Part shown: piece by piece, positions 1 through 8,879 of the stretch | Position numbering within the stretch: position 1 is the stretch's first letter | Layout of the letters: the number at the start of each line of letters is the position of its first letter | NCBI GenBank assembly: GCA_009911035.1 | Contig: QXWO01000006.1 | Coordinates: 97,068-161,067, forward strand | DNA length: 64,000 bases | Origin: Lachnospiraceae bacterium | GTDB taxonomy: Bacteria; Bacillota; Clostridia; Lachnospirales; Lachnospiraceae | Reading direction: 5' to 3' | The notes under the pieces: model-generated | Databases searched by the model: none | The model's input: only the letters and a program-made list of their open reading frames with translations | Told to the model about the DNA's origin: nothing | Position numbers and translations under genes: made by a program

Positions 1-207
1 AAGAGATGGAAGCTTCGTATAAAAGATAAGAATTTGGAAAGCCGCCAGATGGATACAGCAGGAAAAACCAAGTGCGGTAATTCAAAGATTATGCTGTAAG
101 ATAAGTGGAGAAGAATCCTGTCAAGCCGTAGAAGGGGCTGTGACTGTGATAAAATTTACGCATAACTGGTAAAGTGAGGAGAATGTCTATGATGATGGGG
201 AAAATAA
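1..207. other. Leader/intergenic region before MBL-fold gene; no gene recognised
   Basis: No convincing gene is visible. One forward frame is open from the window edge to a stop at about 100-102, so the tail of an upstream gene cannot be excluded, but the short translation resembles nothing I know. The stretch could fold (ACAGCA at 54-59 can pair with TGCTGT at 93-98) and holds phrases faintly like a cobalamin riboswitch core, but the conserved 3' box is absent. I therefore do not call a riboswitch. Confidence 0.3.
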
Positions 208-1026
208 ATGAGAATAATCAATTTAATTGAAAATACGCAGGGTGGCAGGGAATGTATGGCCGAACATGGATTAAGTTTTTATATTGAAACAAAAAAACAT
301 AAGCTGCTTGTGGATGCCGGGGCAACCAATGCTTTTCTGGAAAATGCCGGAAGGCTGGGTGTGGATTTAAGACTGGTGGATACCATGATTTTAAGTCATG
401 GCCATTATGATCATGCAGGGGGAATCCTTGGCTTTGTGCAGGTAAACCCCACAGCTAAAATTCTGATGCAGAGTCATGCAGGCGGGGCCTATTATCATCA
501 AAATGAAAAGATGGAGAAATATATAGGAATAGACCCACAAATTATGGAGCTGGCGCAGGTTGAACTGATAGAAGGGGATAAAAGGATAGACGACGGGATT
601 TTTCTTTTTTCAGGCGTTACGGGAAGGCAGCTCTGGCCTGCCGGGAACAGGGAATTAAAAGTGAAGCAAGGAAATGAGTTTGTACAGGATGAATTTGTAC
701 ATGAACAGTACCTTGTCCTTGAGGAAAACGGAACGAAAGTACTCATATCGGGGTGCGCCCATAATGGCATTTTAAATATTCTTGAGAAGTACAGGGAGAT
801 TTATGGGGACGACCCGGACGCAGTAATAAGCGGGTTCCATATGCAGAAGAGATCCGGCTATACGGAAGATGATTTGGAAACAATCAGACAGATTGGGACG
901 GAACTGAAAAAGATGAGGACATTGTTTTACACAGGGCATTGCACGGGGGAAATTCCCTACCAGATTCTGAAGGAATGCATGGGAGAGCAGCTTATTTATG
1001 TTCACAGTGGGGATACCTGCTCTTAG
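208..1026 (+). CDS. MBL-fold metallo-hydrolase (COG1237-like)
   Basis: This 272-residue protein is a metallo-beta-lactamase-fold hydrolase. The metal signature SHGHYDHAGG lies near residue 63, with later ligand candidates SGCAHNG (about 184) and TGHCTG (about 242). The LIENTQG opening and the overall length match the COG1237 group, often annotated as 7,8-dihydropterin-6-methyl-4-(beta-D-ribofuranosyl)aminobenzene-phosphate synthase-like proteins; the substrate in bacteria is not established. There is no signal peptide, so it should be cytoplasmic. The ATG follows a purine-rich GATGGGGAAAATAA stretch. The next gene on the strand, a MATE exporter, is 137 bp away, so a shared transcript is possible but not shown. 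The fold is certain; the substrate is unknown. Confidence 0.85.
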   Translation: MRIINLIENTQGGRECMAEHGLSFYIETKKHKLLVDAGATNAFLENAGRLGVDLRLVDTMILSHGHYDHAGGILGFVQVNPTAKILMQSHAGGAYYHQNEKMEKYIGIDPQIMELAQVELIEGDKRIDDGIFLFSGVTGRQLWPAGNRELKVKQGNEFVQDEFVHEQYLVLEENGTKVLISGCAHNGILNILEKYREIYGDDPDAVISGFHMQKRSGYTEDDLETIRQIGTELKKMRTLFYTGHCTGEIPYQILKECMGEQLIYVHSGDTCS

Positions 1027-1163
1027 GTTAAAAATCAATCATAAGTTGTCCACTGTAAAAAAAACTCTACCATTATTGCTGGCAGGTGCTATAATTGTGA
1101 TGGTTATTTTTTGTACAAGTAACAGCGTAGGGATATGACCTTTGGGAGAGGAGTGGAAAAATT

Positions 1164-2516
1164 ATGAAAAACAGAGATTTAACATGCGGCAGACCGGACA
1201 AGGTTCTGTGGGATTTTTGTCTGCCTTTGTTTGGCAGCATTATATTCCAGCAGCTTTACAACATTGCGGACAGTCTGATTGCGGGCAAATTCGTAGGTGA
1301 AAATGCGCTGGCAGCAGTGGGAAACAGCTATGAGATTACATTGATTTTTATTGCTTTTGCCTTCGGGAGCAATATTGGATGTTCCGTGATTGTAAGCAGA
1401 TATTTCGGAGCCAAAAAATATCAGCATGTGAGGACAGCTGTGAGTACAACGTTAATCAGCGGGGGGATTCTCTGTCTGCTGCTGATGGCAGTGGGGGCCT
1501 GTGGGTGCGGCTGGCTGTTGGAACTGATTCATACGCCTTCAGAAATTATGGCGGATTCCAGACTGTATCTGATGATTTACATAATGGGCCTGCCTTTTCT
1601 ATTTTTTTACAATATTGCTACAGGTATTTTTTCAGCCATGGGAGATTCCAGAACGCCTTTTGTATTTCTTGCCTGTTCTTCCACAGCCAATATCGTGATG
1701 GATTATCTTTTTGTCCGGTTTCTGCGTATGGGAGTGGCAGGGGTGGCCTGGGCCACTTTTATCTGCCAGGGGATAAGCTGTCTGCTGGCGGTGGCAGTGG
1801 TATTCAGGCATTTGGCGGAGCTGAAAAGCAATGAGAAGGCGGAACTTTTCTCATGGCAGATTTTTGGACAGATATGCGTTGTTGCGGTGCCGAGTATTTT
1901 GCAGCAGAGTTTTGTTTCGGTGGGAAATATCGTTATCCAGAGCCTGATTAACGGATTTGGTCCTGCGGTGATTGCAGGGTATGCGGCGGCAATCAAGCTG
2001 AATAATCTGGTTATAACTTCCTTTACCACGCTGGGAAACGGCATTTCAAATTATACATCCCAGAATCTGGGCGCCGGGAAATATGACAGACTGCACAGCG
2101 GCTTTAAGGCGGGAATCAAAATGGTGTGGATTTTGTGTGTGCCCATTATAGCGGTTTATTTTACAGTGGGAAGATGGCTGGTTTTTCTGTTCATGGACAG
2201 TGCGGAAGGCGTGGCGATTGATACGGGCGTACAGATTCTGCGCATACTGGCACCTTTTTATCTGGTAGTGTCGGTAAAGCTGGTGGCAGACGGCGTACTC
2301 CGGGGGGCAAGCCTGATGATTCAGTTCATGACTGCCACTTTTACGGATTTGATTCTGCGTGTAATACTGGCAATGATTTTTTCCGGGATGATGGGAGTTG
2401 TAGGTATCTGGTGCGCATGGCCGGTAGGATGGGGCATAGGAACGGTAGTCTCTCTGATATTTTATAAATGCAGTGTCAAAAATAATTTTATTACAAAAAC
2501 AGTTGATTCCATATAA
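1164..2516 (+). CDS. MATE family efflux transporter
   Basis: A 450-residue integral membrane protein with about twelve hydrophobic segments in two related halves, as in the multidrug and toxic compound extrusion family. Family-like features are the N-terminal LPLFGSIIFQQLYNIADSL helix with conserved asparagine and aspartate, and the ISNYTSQNLGAGK segment at the start of the second half. The family exports organic cations, drugs or metabolites in exchange for Na+ or H+; the substrate cannot be read from sequence. A GGGAGAGGAG ribosome-binding site precedes the ATG. A second, only distantly similar MATE gene lies at 50268-51629. Confidence 0.9.
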   Translation: MKNRDLTCGRPDKVLWDFCLPLFGSIIFQQLYNIADSLIAGKFVGENALAAVGNSYEITLIFIAFAFGSNIGCSVIVSRYFGAKKYQHVRTAVSTTLISGGILCLLLMAVGACGCGWLLELIHTPSEIMADSRLYLMIYIMGLPFLFFYNIATGIFSAMGDSRTPFVFLACSSTANIVMDYLFVRFLRMGVAGVAWATFICQGISCLLAVAVVFRHLAELKSNEKAELFSWQIFGQICVVAVPSILQQSFVSVGNIVIQSLINGFGPAVIAGYAAAIKLNNLVITSFTTLGNGISNYTSQNLGAGKYDRLHSGFKAGIKMVWILCVPIIAVYFTVGRWLVFLFMDSAEGVAIDTGVQILRILAPFYLVVSVKLVADGVLRGASLMIQFMTATFTDLILRVILAMIFSGMMGVVGIWCAWPVGWGIGTVVSLIFYKCSVKNNFITKTVDSI

Positions 2517-2717
2517 ATAAACTAAAGAATCAAGTGGGGAAAAACGATATATATAGCACAAAGGGAGCTACGGATGGCGCATTTTCAAAGGATTGAAACT
2601 TTTGAAAGTGCGCTGTGCTTTTTGGGCATCTATAGTATACGTCAACTAAATCTGCCGTTTACTATAACCCTCCGGGGGATGCGGAACCTGAAACAGGAGA
2701 TTGAGGGAGGAGTTTAT

Positions 2718-3410
2718 ATGCCGGGGAATGAGATTTTAGTGAATAATATGACAAAGCCTTACGCTGGAATGGTTCAGAGCCAGTTGGCAGGAAGCAGCGC
2801 CAAGGGGGTATTGGGATTTAAGGATTATGTCCAGGCAGCGGATGACAAAAGCGGTGTCAGCGCTTTGTCTGTCAAGGGTATGACACTGGATGAATACAAA
2901 CAGTATATTTTCCAGAAAATATCCATGATTCCCATGCATCCGTCCCAGGTCATGCGTTCGGTATGTGTGCATATTTCCGACGAGGGATTTAAGGCTATGC
3001 AGGCGGATCCGGAGTACGAAAAGTGGGTGCTGGATACCCTGCGCCGTGACTTTGCTTTCAATGACCCCTGGGCCAGTGTGTGCGGAGGAAGCTTCGCAGT
3101 CCACAGGTTCGGGGCGACAAAGGAAGAGTACCGGGGGTATGGATGGTATACCGGATTTAAGGGCGGAAAAGGGAAGGCCATATATGAGGATGAGGCCGAA
3201 GAAAGTTTTTGGGATAAAAGGACAAAAAGATTTAAAAAATACATGAAAATGCAGCAGAAGGCGGATGAAAAGCGGAAAATTATGCAGAGGGTTTTCGAGG
3301 AAGCCGCCATAAGGCAGGGGGATATTGACGGACTGCTTGACGCAAAGGGACTGGCACAGTCAATCAATTTTTCCAGCCTTTTGCTGTTACTTGGAAAGAT
3401 AGAAGATTAA
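2718..3410 (+). CDS. Conserved hypothetical protein
   Basis: I place the start at the ATG at 2718, which follows a strong GGGAGGAG site, rather than at an in-frame ATG 144 bp upstream; this gives 230 residues. The product is hydrophilic and soluble, without a signal peptide or membrane segment. It has a segment containing HPSQVM near residue 75, an ISDEGFKAMQADPEYEKW stretch after it, and a charged, probably helical C-terminal part (about 155-215). It reminds me of uncharacterised proteins of clostridia that have flagellin-like N-termini, but I cannot name a family or function. It precedes a GNAT acetyltransferase on the same strand, 73 bp downstream. Confidence 0.7.
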   Translation: MPGNEILVNNMTKPYAGMVQSQLAGSSAKGVLGFKDYVQAADDKSGVSALSVKGMTLDEYKQYIFQKISMIPMHPSQVMRSVCVHISDEGFKAMQADPEYEKWVLDTLRRDFAFNDPWASVCGGSFAVHRFGATKEEYRGYGWYTGFKGGKGKAIYEDEAEESFWDKRTKRFKKYMKMQQKADEKRKIMQRVFEEAAIRQGDIDGLLDAKGLAQSINFSSLLLLLGKIED

Positions 3411-3468
3411 AATAAGTTCAGGGATAGGGCGGCGCAGATAGCAGGCCCTCCCCGGGCTGATTTTAATG

Positions 3469-3483
3469 CAATAAGCTGGCAGA
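3469..3483 (+). repeat. Partial family-A element (left end only)
   Basis: The sequence GCAATAAGCTGGCAG matches the left end of the 40-bp palindromic repeat seen elsewhere in the window (full copies at 15393, 15430 and 60224). The right half is missing because the GNAT reading frame begins directly after it. Confidence 0.4.
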
Positions 3484-4335
3484 ATGGATATGACAGCGTT
3501 TGATATGGTGAGGTGGATTATGAACTTTATGGACAATGGCCAGGTGCTTGCGGCTGCGATGGAGCAGTCGGCGGTGGATTTGGGCTGCAGGCCGGAGGAC
3601 TTTGGGAAGAAGGAAAGTGTGATTGTGTATTCAGGGAAGGCCGATGGAGCCAGAAAGTATCTGGAACTTCCGTTTTTCTGTAATCTGGTGTCTTACGGGG
3701 GAAATATAGTGGCCTCTGTTGACCCGGGGATAGAGCAGGTGGTCAGGGATTACATTACCCGGTACACAACAGCCCATTGTTTTGAGACGCCCAATCTCCA
3801 TGTGCTGAGTGACGCGTTTGCGCCTTTTGGGATGAAAATATGTTTTATGGCGGAATATTTTCTGCCGGATATGAATGAATTATACAGTGGGAAGATGCAG
3901 GAACTCATTGGGAAGGTGGAGCAGAAAGGGTATGAACTGCGCCTTTTGTCCGGGGAAGATTTTGCAGGACTTTACACCAGTAAATGGAGCAATGCCCTTT
4001 GTGAAAAGAGAAAGGAATTGGATGTCCTGGGCATTGGGGCTTATGAGGGCGGGAAGCTGATAGGGCTGGCAGGGTGCTCGGCGGACTGTGACAGTATGTG
4101 GCAGATCGGTGTGGATGTGCTGGAGGAACACCGCAGGCAGGGGATTGCGGCGGCGCTTACAAACAGTCTTGCCAAAGCAATTCTGGAAAGGGAAAAGCTT
4201 CCTTTTTACTGCGCTGCGTGGTCGAATATCGGCTCTGTGCGTAATGCCGTCAAAGCGGGATTTAGACCTGCCTGGGTGGAAATGACAGCGAAAAGCGCGG
4301 AATTTGTGGATGAATTAATCAAAGGCGGACAGTGA
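3484..4335 (+). CDS. GNAT family N-acetyltransferase
   Basis: A 283-residue protein whose C-terminal half carries the GCN5-related acetyltransferase fold. A beta-strand (WQIGVDVLEEH) is followed by the acetyl-CoA pyrophosphate loop RRQGIAAAL near residue 216, then a helix and the SVRNAVKAGFRP segment. The N-terminal 130 residues form a separate domain, probably positioning the acceptor; the acceptor is unknown. No clear ribosome-binding site precedes the ATG. Instead the 16 bp upstream are CAATAAGCTGGCAG, the left end of the dispersed repeat described below, so the translation start may have been altered by insertion. ATG at 3490 or 3523 would also be possible. Confidence 0.8.
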   Translation: MDMTAFDMVRWIMNFMDNGQVLAAAMEQSAVDLGCRPEDFGKKESVIVYSGKADGARKYLELPFFCNLVSYGGNIVASVDPGIEQVVRDYITRYTTAHCFETPNLHVLSDAFAPFGMKICFMAEYFLPDMNELYSGKMQELIGKVEQKGYELRLLSGEDFAGLYTSKWSNALCEKRKELDVLGIGAYEGGKLIGLAGCSADCDSMWQIGVDVLEEHRRQGIAAALTNSLAKAILEREKLPFYCAAWSNIGSVRNAVKAGFRPAWVEMTAKSAEFVDELIKGGQ

Positions 4336-4456
4336 CTTTAATGACAAAAAACCATCTTTTCATTACATGTTTAATACACCTTTTGGAAAACTGACCGATA
4401 TAAATATGTAAGGTTTTTTGGAACCTTTATCTATGTATCTGGAGGGAGGATGCTGG

Positions 4457-5158
4457 ATGCTTCAGATAGCGATTTGCGATGATGAAAAGAGCATGGGCGA
4501 GTATCTGAAACAGTTGATTGAAAACCGGCTGGCGGATGATAAGGAATACAGGGTTACAGTATTTTCGTCAGGAGCGGAGCTGTTGAAAAACGGGAAAGAT
4601 TTCGATATTTTTTTCCTGGATATTCATTTGAAAGACATGAGCGGTATTGATATGGCCAGAAGTTTGAGGCAGGAATCCGAGGCGGTAATCGTGTTTGTAA
4701 CGGCGCTGAAGGAATATGTTTTTGACGCTTTTGATGTACAGGCATTCCAATATCTGTTAAAACCCATAGATGAAGAAAAATTTTATCAGGTGCTTGAGGG
4801 GGCGCTCGAAGAATGCCGCCCAAAGGAAAAACCGGAGCCGCTGGTGGTCCGTGTGAAGGGGATCTACAGGAACATTCCCAAGGAAAGTATTTTTTATGTG
4901 GAAAATGAAGCCAGAAAGGTAGTCCTGCACCTGAAAGACGAACTGATTTCCTATTATGCCAAGATGGGAGAGCTGGAAGGGATTCTGGGTGGTGAGTTTT
5001 TCCGGTGCCACCGGGGATACCTTGTGAATTTAAATGAAGTAAAAGGGTATGATACAGGAAGCATACAGCTTAAAAACGGAGAAGTCATTCTTATGGCAAA
5101 GCAGAAATACAGTGCTTTTGTATCCGTTTATATGGAATTTCTCCGAAGAAAAAAATAA
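4457..5158 (+). CDS. LytTR family two-component response regulator
   Basis: A 233-residue response regulator. An N-terminal receiver domain has the acidic pair D8-D9, the phosphoacceptor D55 in FFLDIHLKD, threonine in VTAL (about 83) and the lysine of LLKPID (about 104). A C-terminal LytTR DNA-binding domain follows (about 130-230) with EARKVVLHL and FFRCHRGYLVNL, typical of AgrA/VirR-like regulators. I start at the ATG at 4457, preceded by GGAGGGAGG at 4441, instead of an in-frame ATG 39 bp upstream. The matching kinase gene follows 79 bp downstream. LytTR regulators bind paired direct repeats in promoters; no target site is evident here. Confidence 0.92.
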   Translation: MLQIAICDDEKSMGEYLKQLIENRLADDKEYRVTVFSSGAELLKNGKDFDIFFLDIHLKDMSGIDMARSLRQESEAVIVFVTALKEYVFDAFDVQAFQYLLKPIDEEKFYQVLEGALEECRPKEKPEPLVVRVKGIYRNIPKESIFYVENEARKVVLHLKDELISYYAKMGELEGILGGEFFRCHRGYLVNLNEVKGYDTGSIQLKNGEVILMAKQKYSAFVSVYMEFLRRKK

Positions 5159-5163
5159 GAAAC

Positions 5164-5196
5164 GCCGTCATGTTTCGCAAACACACTCTAGGGCAG
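5164..5196. repeat. Family-B palindromic remnant
   Basis: The stretch ends in CAAACACACTCTAG, close to the right end (CAAACACGCTCT) of the 72-bp element at 7683-7754. Only one end is recognisable. It lies between the response regulator and kinase genes. Confidence 0.4.
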
Positions 5197-5237
5197 TAAA
5201 GAACGCCGCTTAAGAGTTCCCGATATTATATTTTGGA

Positions 5238-6758
5238 ATGCGGAATCAGAGGGCACAGAAAGAAAATGGGACAGCATTGATTGATGTTTTATACGTATTA
5301 TTGGACTTGATCAGCCACGGCCTGAAAAGAGTACTGATGGTTTACTTTATCCACGGTCTTTTAGAGGTGAAAGACAGATACAAAAATCGTGAGAGATGGG
5401 TGGAAACCGGACTTGTTTTTTCGTTGCTGGCATTTTATATGGCAGTGAATTATGTGCCGTTTATGAAAGCACTTTTTTATGGAAGTGAAGAAGGATTGGT
5501 GCAGAGCCGTTCCAGTATTTTTCCGGTATTTATTAACCTGCTGTTTGTGATGGGATACGGTCTGCATTTTTACGGAGGGAAAAAGAGTAACATTTGTTAT
5601 TTATTATTTACAGCCTGCACATTGAATGAGCTGGTAATGTTTACCCTTCATTCCCTGTTTGTGGCAATTATCAGCGGAATTTCCGCCCTGATGACATATC
5701 TGGTCATTGAGGAAAATGTGTTTATACTGGAGAATTTTTACCCCATATTCAGTGTGATCCAGTTTTTGTGGAATTTATCTTTCCATGTGGTGTTTTTGGT
5801 ATTATTATATAAAGTGATCAGCAGCCTAAAAAGAAATTTTGCTGCTATAAACAGGGAATTCAGCCATGTGCAGACACTATTCCTTTTTGTACCCGGCATT
5901 ATCGGGCTGTGTTTCAGCATTATGCTGCGCAGTATTTTGTATACGTATAATGAAAGTCACATTGGTTTTCTGATGGACGAATACCCGGAAACCCGTTTTC
6001 TCATACCACTGATCTCCGGTCTATGTCTGATTTCTATTCTGTTTAGCGCGGTGATATTAAGAAAGCTTGTGGAGAGCAGCGAAAAGGAAGCTATGGTGGA
6101 AATCTACCGGAACCGGATTGGTGACATGGAAGAATATATGAAGGACGTGGAGCGGCTTTATGATGGTATCCGGGGAATGCGCCATGATATGAAGAACTGC
6201 ATTGCCGATTTGGAAATCCTGATGTGTAAAGAAAGGGAATCTGACGGGGATTACAGAGAAGAGATACGAGGTTATTTAGACGGGCTATGTGAGGCCATGG
6301 ATGAACTGGATATGAAATGCAATACAGGGAATCCCGTCACCGATGTGGTAGTCAGCAGAAAAATACGGGCCATGAAGGAGAGAGGCATTTCCTTTGCGTG
6401 CGATTTCCTTTTTCCGGAAAGGCTGGGAATCAGCGCCTTTGATATCAGTATTCTGCTGAACAACGGCCTTGACAATGCGCTGGAAGCTTCGGAAAGAGAA
6501 AAAAATCCTTTTATCCGCCTGTCATCCTATTGTAAAGGAAACATGTTCTTTATAGAAATTAGAAATACATTTACCGGAAGCATTCAGACGAGTGATACCG
6601 GAAATGTGTTAAAGACCAGTAAAAATGACACATCCATTCATGGATTTGGAATAAAAAATATGAAAAGTTGTGCTGAAAAGTATTACGGAACGCTTAGGTG
6701 CGAGAGTGGGGATGGGGAGTTCCTGCTTGCGGTAATGCTTCAGGGGAAGGAGAATTAA
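5238..6758 (+). CDS. GHKL-family sensor histidine kinase (AgrC-like)
   Basis: A 506-residue sensor kinase partnering the LytTR regulator upstream. The first 275 residues hold about six to seven membrane segments with no obvious extracellular sensor domain. A coiled linker leads to the H-box MRHDMKN (His near residue 316), the N-box NNGLDNALEASE (about 408) and the G-box GFGIKN (about 471) of the HATPase_c fold. This is the architecture of peptide-sensing kinases such as AgrC and of other GHKL kinases. No small AgrD-like peptide gene or AgrB-like protease is visible nearby. No good ribosome-binding site precedes the ATG at 5238, so the start is less certain than the frame. Confidence 0.88.
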   Translation: MRNQRAQKENGTALIDVLYVLLDLISHGLKRVLMVYFIHGLLEVKDRYKNRERWVETGLVFSLLAFYMAVNYVPFMKALFYGSEEGLVQSRSSIFPVFINLLFVMGYGLHFYGGKKSNICYLLFTACTLNELVMFTLHSLFVAIISGISALMTYLVIEENVFILENFYPIFSVIQFLWNLSFHVVFLVLLYKVISSLKRNFAAINREFSHVQTLFLFVPGIIGLCFSIMLRSILYTYNESHIGFLMDEYPETRFLIPLISGLCLISILFSAVILRKLVESSEKEAMVEIYRNRIGDMEEYMKDVERLYDGIRGMRHDMKNCIADLEILMCKERESDGDYREEIRGYLDGLCEAMDELDMKCNTGNPVTDVVVSRKIRAMKERGISFACDFLFPERLGISAFDISILLNNGLDNALEASEREKNPFIRLSSYCKGNMFFIEIRNTFTGSIQTSDTGNVLKTSKNDTSIHGFGIKNMKSCAEKYYGTLRCESGDGEFLLAVMLQGKEN

Positions 6759-6760
6759 TC

Positions 6761-7504
6761 ATGAGTACCAGCAGAATCAATTCACTTATTACACAGAACA
6801 GGCTGTTAAGCCAGGCAAGATCCCGGGCAAGGAGCCAGAGCTCCCATATAGGCAAAATATTAAACAGTGCCGCCAACAGTAAAGACGGCCTGCTGGATGC
6901 CATCAAAAAGGATGCTGCCGCCAACAAAAATTCAGGGTTAAGCGATGCTGATATTGCGTCTAAAAAGAACTACACGGCCATGAAGGAAGCGGCGGAGAGT
7001 CTGAAGGAGCACACCAAAAAGCTTTTATTGTGGCCGGATAAGGAATGGGATTCCATGACCGAGGAGGAGATTGCCAAGTATAAGGAAGATGCCATAAAGG
7101 AAGTGACTAATCTGGTCACGGACTATAATACCATAATAAAGAGCCTGTCCTCAGAGAGCAGCCGGACCAATGATATTTATTTAAAGCAGCTTAAAGGTTA
7201 TTTTAAAAACGCGCAGTCCGACCTTGAGAGCCTTGGTATTACCCAGAAGGAGGACGGCACGCTGTCGGTAGATGAGGAAAAACTTAAAAAAGCGGATGCA
7301 CAGAAAATCAAGAAGGTGCTTGGATCGTCCAATTCTTTTGTGGATGATATTGGTAAGAGGACTGATAACATCATCGCCAATGCGGAAACCAGTCTGGCAA
7401 TAATCAATAAGAAGCTGTATACTGGAAATTACAGCTACAATAAAGAGGGGAATGATATCTTTGATATCTTAGCCAGCGGCAGTAAATATAATGTAAAGAG
7501 ATAA
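6761..7504 (+). CDS. Orphan FliD-like (flagellar cap C-terminal-like) protein
   Basis: A 247-residue hydrophilic, mostly helical protein. The start is the ATG at 6761 after GGGGAAGGAG, two bases past the kinase stop codon, so it is translationally linked to the two-component genes. The middle and C-terminal parts resemble the flagellar hook-associated protein FliD: a YNTIIKSLS segment (about 126), LESLGITQKEDGTLSVDEEKL (about 163-183), then a short helical end. FliD proteins are normally longer and sit among flagellar genes, and none is seen here. It may be a secreted or surface cap-like filament protein, or a domestic relic. Assignment rests on motif recall only. Confidence 0.6.
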   Translation: MSTSRINSLITQNRLLSQARSRARSQSSHIGKILNSAANSKDGLLDAIKKDAAANKNSGLSDADIASKKNYTAMKEAAESLKEHTKKLLLWPDKEWDSMTEEEIAKYKEDAIKEVTNLVTDYNTIIKSLSSESSRTNDIYLKQLKGYFKNAQSDLESLGITQKEDGTLSVDEEKLKKADAQKIKKVLGSSNSFVDDIGKRTDNIIANAETSLAIINKKLYTGNYSYNKEGNDIFDILASGSKYNVKR

Positions 7505-7516
7505 AATCCATATGAT

Positions 7517-7555
7517 AAAATGCTTCAAAGATATTTTTCTTTGAAGCATTTTTTT
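7517..7555 (+). terminator. Rho-independent terminator after FliD-like gene
   Basis: AAAATGCTTCAAAG pairs with CTTTGAAGCATTTT around an 8-base A/T loop and continues into seven T residues. It closes the regulator-kinase-FliD-like unit. Confidence 0.9.
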
Positions 7556-7682
7556 GTAAATTTTTGTTCTGAAAATGTGATAGAATCTTCGGTCTGTCCA
7601 GTTATGGATGATTTTTTCTTATCATGATGCTTATGTATATTTTACACAAAAATAATCATACTGTTTTTATAAATTTTAATTT

Positions 7683-7754
7683 AGAGCGTGTCTGAAAAAG
7701 CTTTCCCCAAGATGCATGCCACAATTTGTGGGAAAGATTTTTCAAACACGCTCT
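7683..7754. repeat. Family-B palindromic element (MITE-like, 72 bp)
   Basis: The ends AGAGCGTGTCTGAAAAA (7683-7699) and TTTTTCAAACACGCTCT (7738-7754) form a 17-bp inverted repeat with one G-T pair. Inside is a second stem, CTTTCCC pairing with GGGAAAG. No coding potential is present. Related ends occur at 5164, 13001, 35545 and 59610. It lies 21 bp upstream of the oxidoreductase gene at 7776, so it becomes part of that gene's leader. Confidence 0.75.
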
Positions 7755-7775
7755 GGGAAAGGAAAATAAAATAGT

Positions 7776-8879
7776 ATGGGAAAAGCAAAGCTGCCTGTAA
7801 ACGGCAGCAGTGAATATTATGAAATCAGGCTGGAGAGCATCGGCGGTCTTGGCGCCAATCTCTGCGGTAAAATGCTTGGGGAGCTGGGGGTAAAGTATCT
7901 TGGCTTAAACAGCAGCAGTTTTTCCAGCTACGGCTCGGAGAAGACCGGAACGCCTGTCAAAGGATTTATAAGGTACTGTGATAAGGACAGGGAAATCCGG
8001 GTACATTCTCCTGTGATATCCCCCAACCTGCTGGTGGTCTTTCACCAGGCGCTTTTAAAGGATGAAAGCGTGCTGGCAGGGTGCGGAGAAAATACGGAGA
8101 TCATTGTCGGACTGGACGGCGGGGTTAACGAGATTTCAGGACAAATCCCCGGCGGAATAAAGGCCTGTTATGTGATAAATGCCCAGCAGATCGCTATGGA
8201 AACCCATTCAAGAATCAATGTGGTGATGCTGGGGGCCATGGCAAAGGTCATGGGATTTATGGAACTGGAGGATGTGAATCAAATCTGCGGGGATACTCTG
8301 GGGAAAAAGTACCCGGATGCCCTGCAGGGGAATCTGGAGGGCATCCGGCGGGGATATGAGGAGATAAAGGAACTTACAGGAAGTGTGTCAGAGTTTGCAA
8401 AGGGCACGGCAGAAAAAGCTCCCGGCAGGGAAACGGCTTCGGGGTGGGGGTATGCCACAGCCCCTGAAGGCGGCATTAATCCAAGGTTTGGGAGTTCGGT
8501 TGTATCAGATCTGTCACCTTCAAGGCAGGGATACATCCCCCTTTTTATCAAGGAGAGATGCATCAACTGTGGACTTTGCGATTCCACCTGCCCTGACATG
8601 GTTTTCCAGTTTGTGCCGGGAAAATATAAGGATAAGGAGATGATGGTCAACAAAGGGCTTGACTATTATCACTGCAAGGGGTGTTTAAGGTGTGTGGAGG
8701 TCTGCCCGGTAAACGCGCTGGTGCGGGGACTGGAAGCGGAGCATCCCCACAAAGAATACTTCCTGCCTAACAAAGATCTGGTCAGGACACCGGATTACTA
8801 TCTTAAAACGGGTGCTGACGGTTATGTCACTTCAGAATCGTATCTGACAGAAAAGAGAATGGGAGGAGGGGAAGTATAA
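7776..8879 (+). CDS. 2-oxoacid:ferredoxin oxidoreductase, fused gamma and delta (ferredoxin) subunits
   Basis: A 367-residue protein. Residues about 10-195 form the gamma domain of the pyruvate/2-ketoacid ferredoxin oxidoreductase family (RLESIGGLGANLCGKML, then FSSYGSEKTGTPVKGF). After a linker of about 60 residues comes a two-cluster ferredoxin domain (about 258-325) with CINCGLCDSTCP and CKGCLRCVEVCP, equivalent to the delta subunit. In four-subunit archaeal-type enzymes these are separate chains. It transfers electrons from oxidative decarboxylation of a 2-oxoacid to ferredoxin in the cytoplasm. The stop overlaps the next start as TAATG, so the two are co-translated. Confidence 0.9.
   Translation: MGKAKLPVNGSSEYYEIRLESIGGLGANLCGKMLGELGVKYLGLNSSSFSSYGSEKTGTPVKGFIRYCDKDREIRVHSPVISPNLLVVFHQALLKDESVLAGCGENTEIIVGLDGGVNEISGQIPGGIKACYVINAQQIAMETHSRINVVMLGAMAKVMGFMELEDVNQICGDTLGKKYPDALQGNLEGIRRGYEEIKELTGSVSEFAKGTAEKAPGRETASGWGYATAPEGGINPRFGSSVVSDLSPSRQGYIPLFIKERCINCGLCDSTCPDMVFQFVPGKYKDKEMMVNKGLDYYHCKGCLRCVEVCPVNALVRGLEAEHPHKEYFLPNKDLVRTPDYYLKTGADGYVTSESYLTEKRMGGGEV

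Noticed and set aside
20-190. Possible cobalamin riboswitch (phrases like GGTGCAAATTC and ACTGTGAT)
   Set aside because: The B12-box-like 3' element and correct order of the core are missing; matches are short and scattered.
4385-4415. Sigma-28-like CCGATAT boxes before the response regulator (also near 5220 and 63388)
   Set aside because: No TAAA box sits at the required distance in any case; the heptamer is expected several times by chance.
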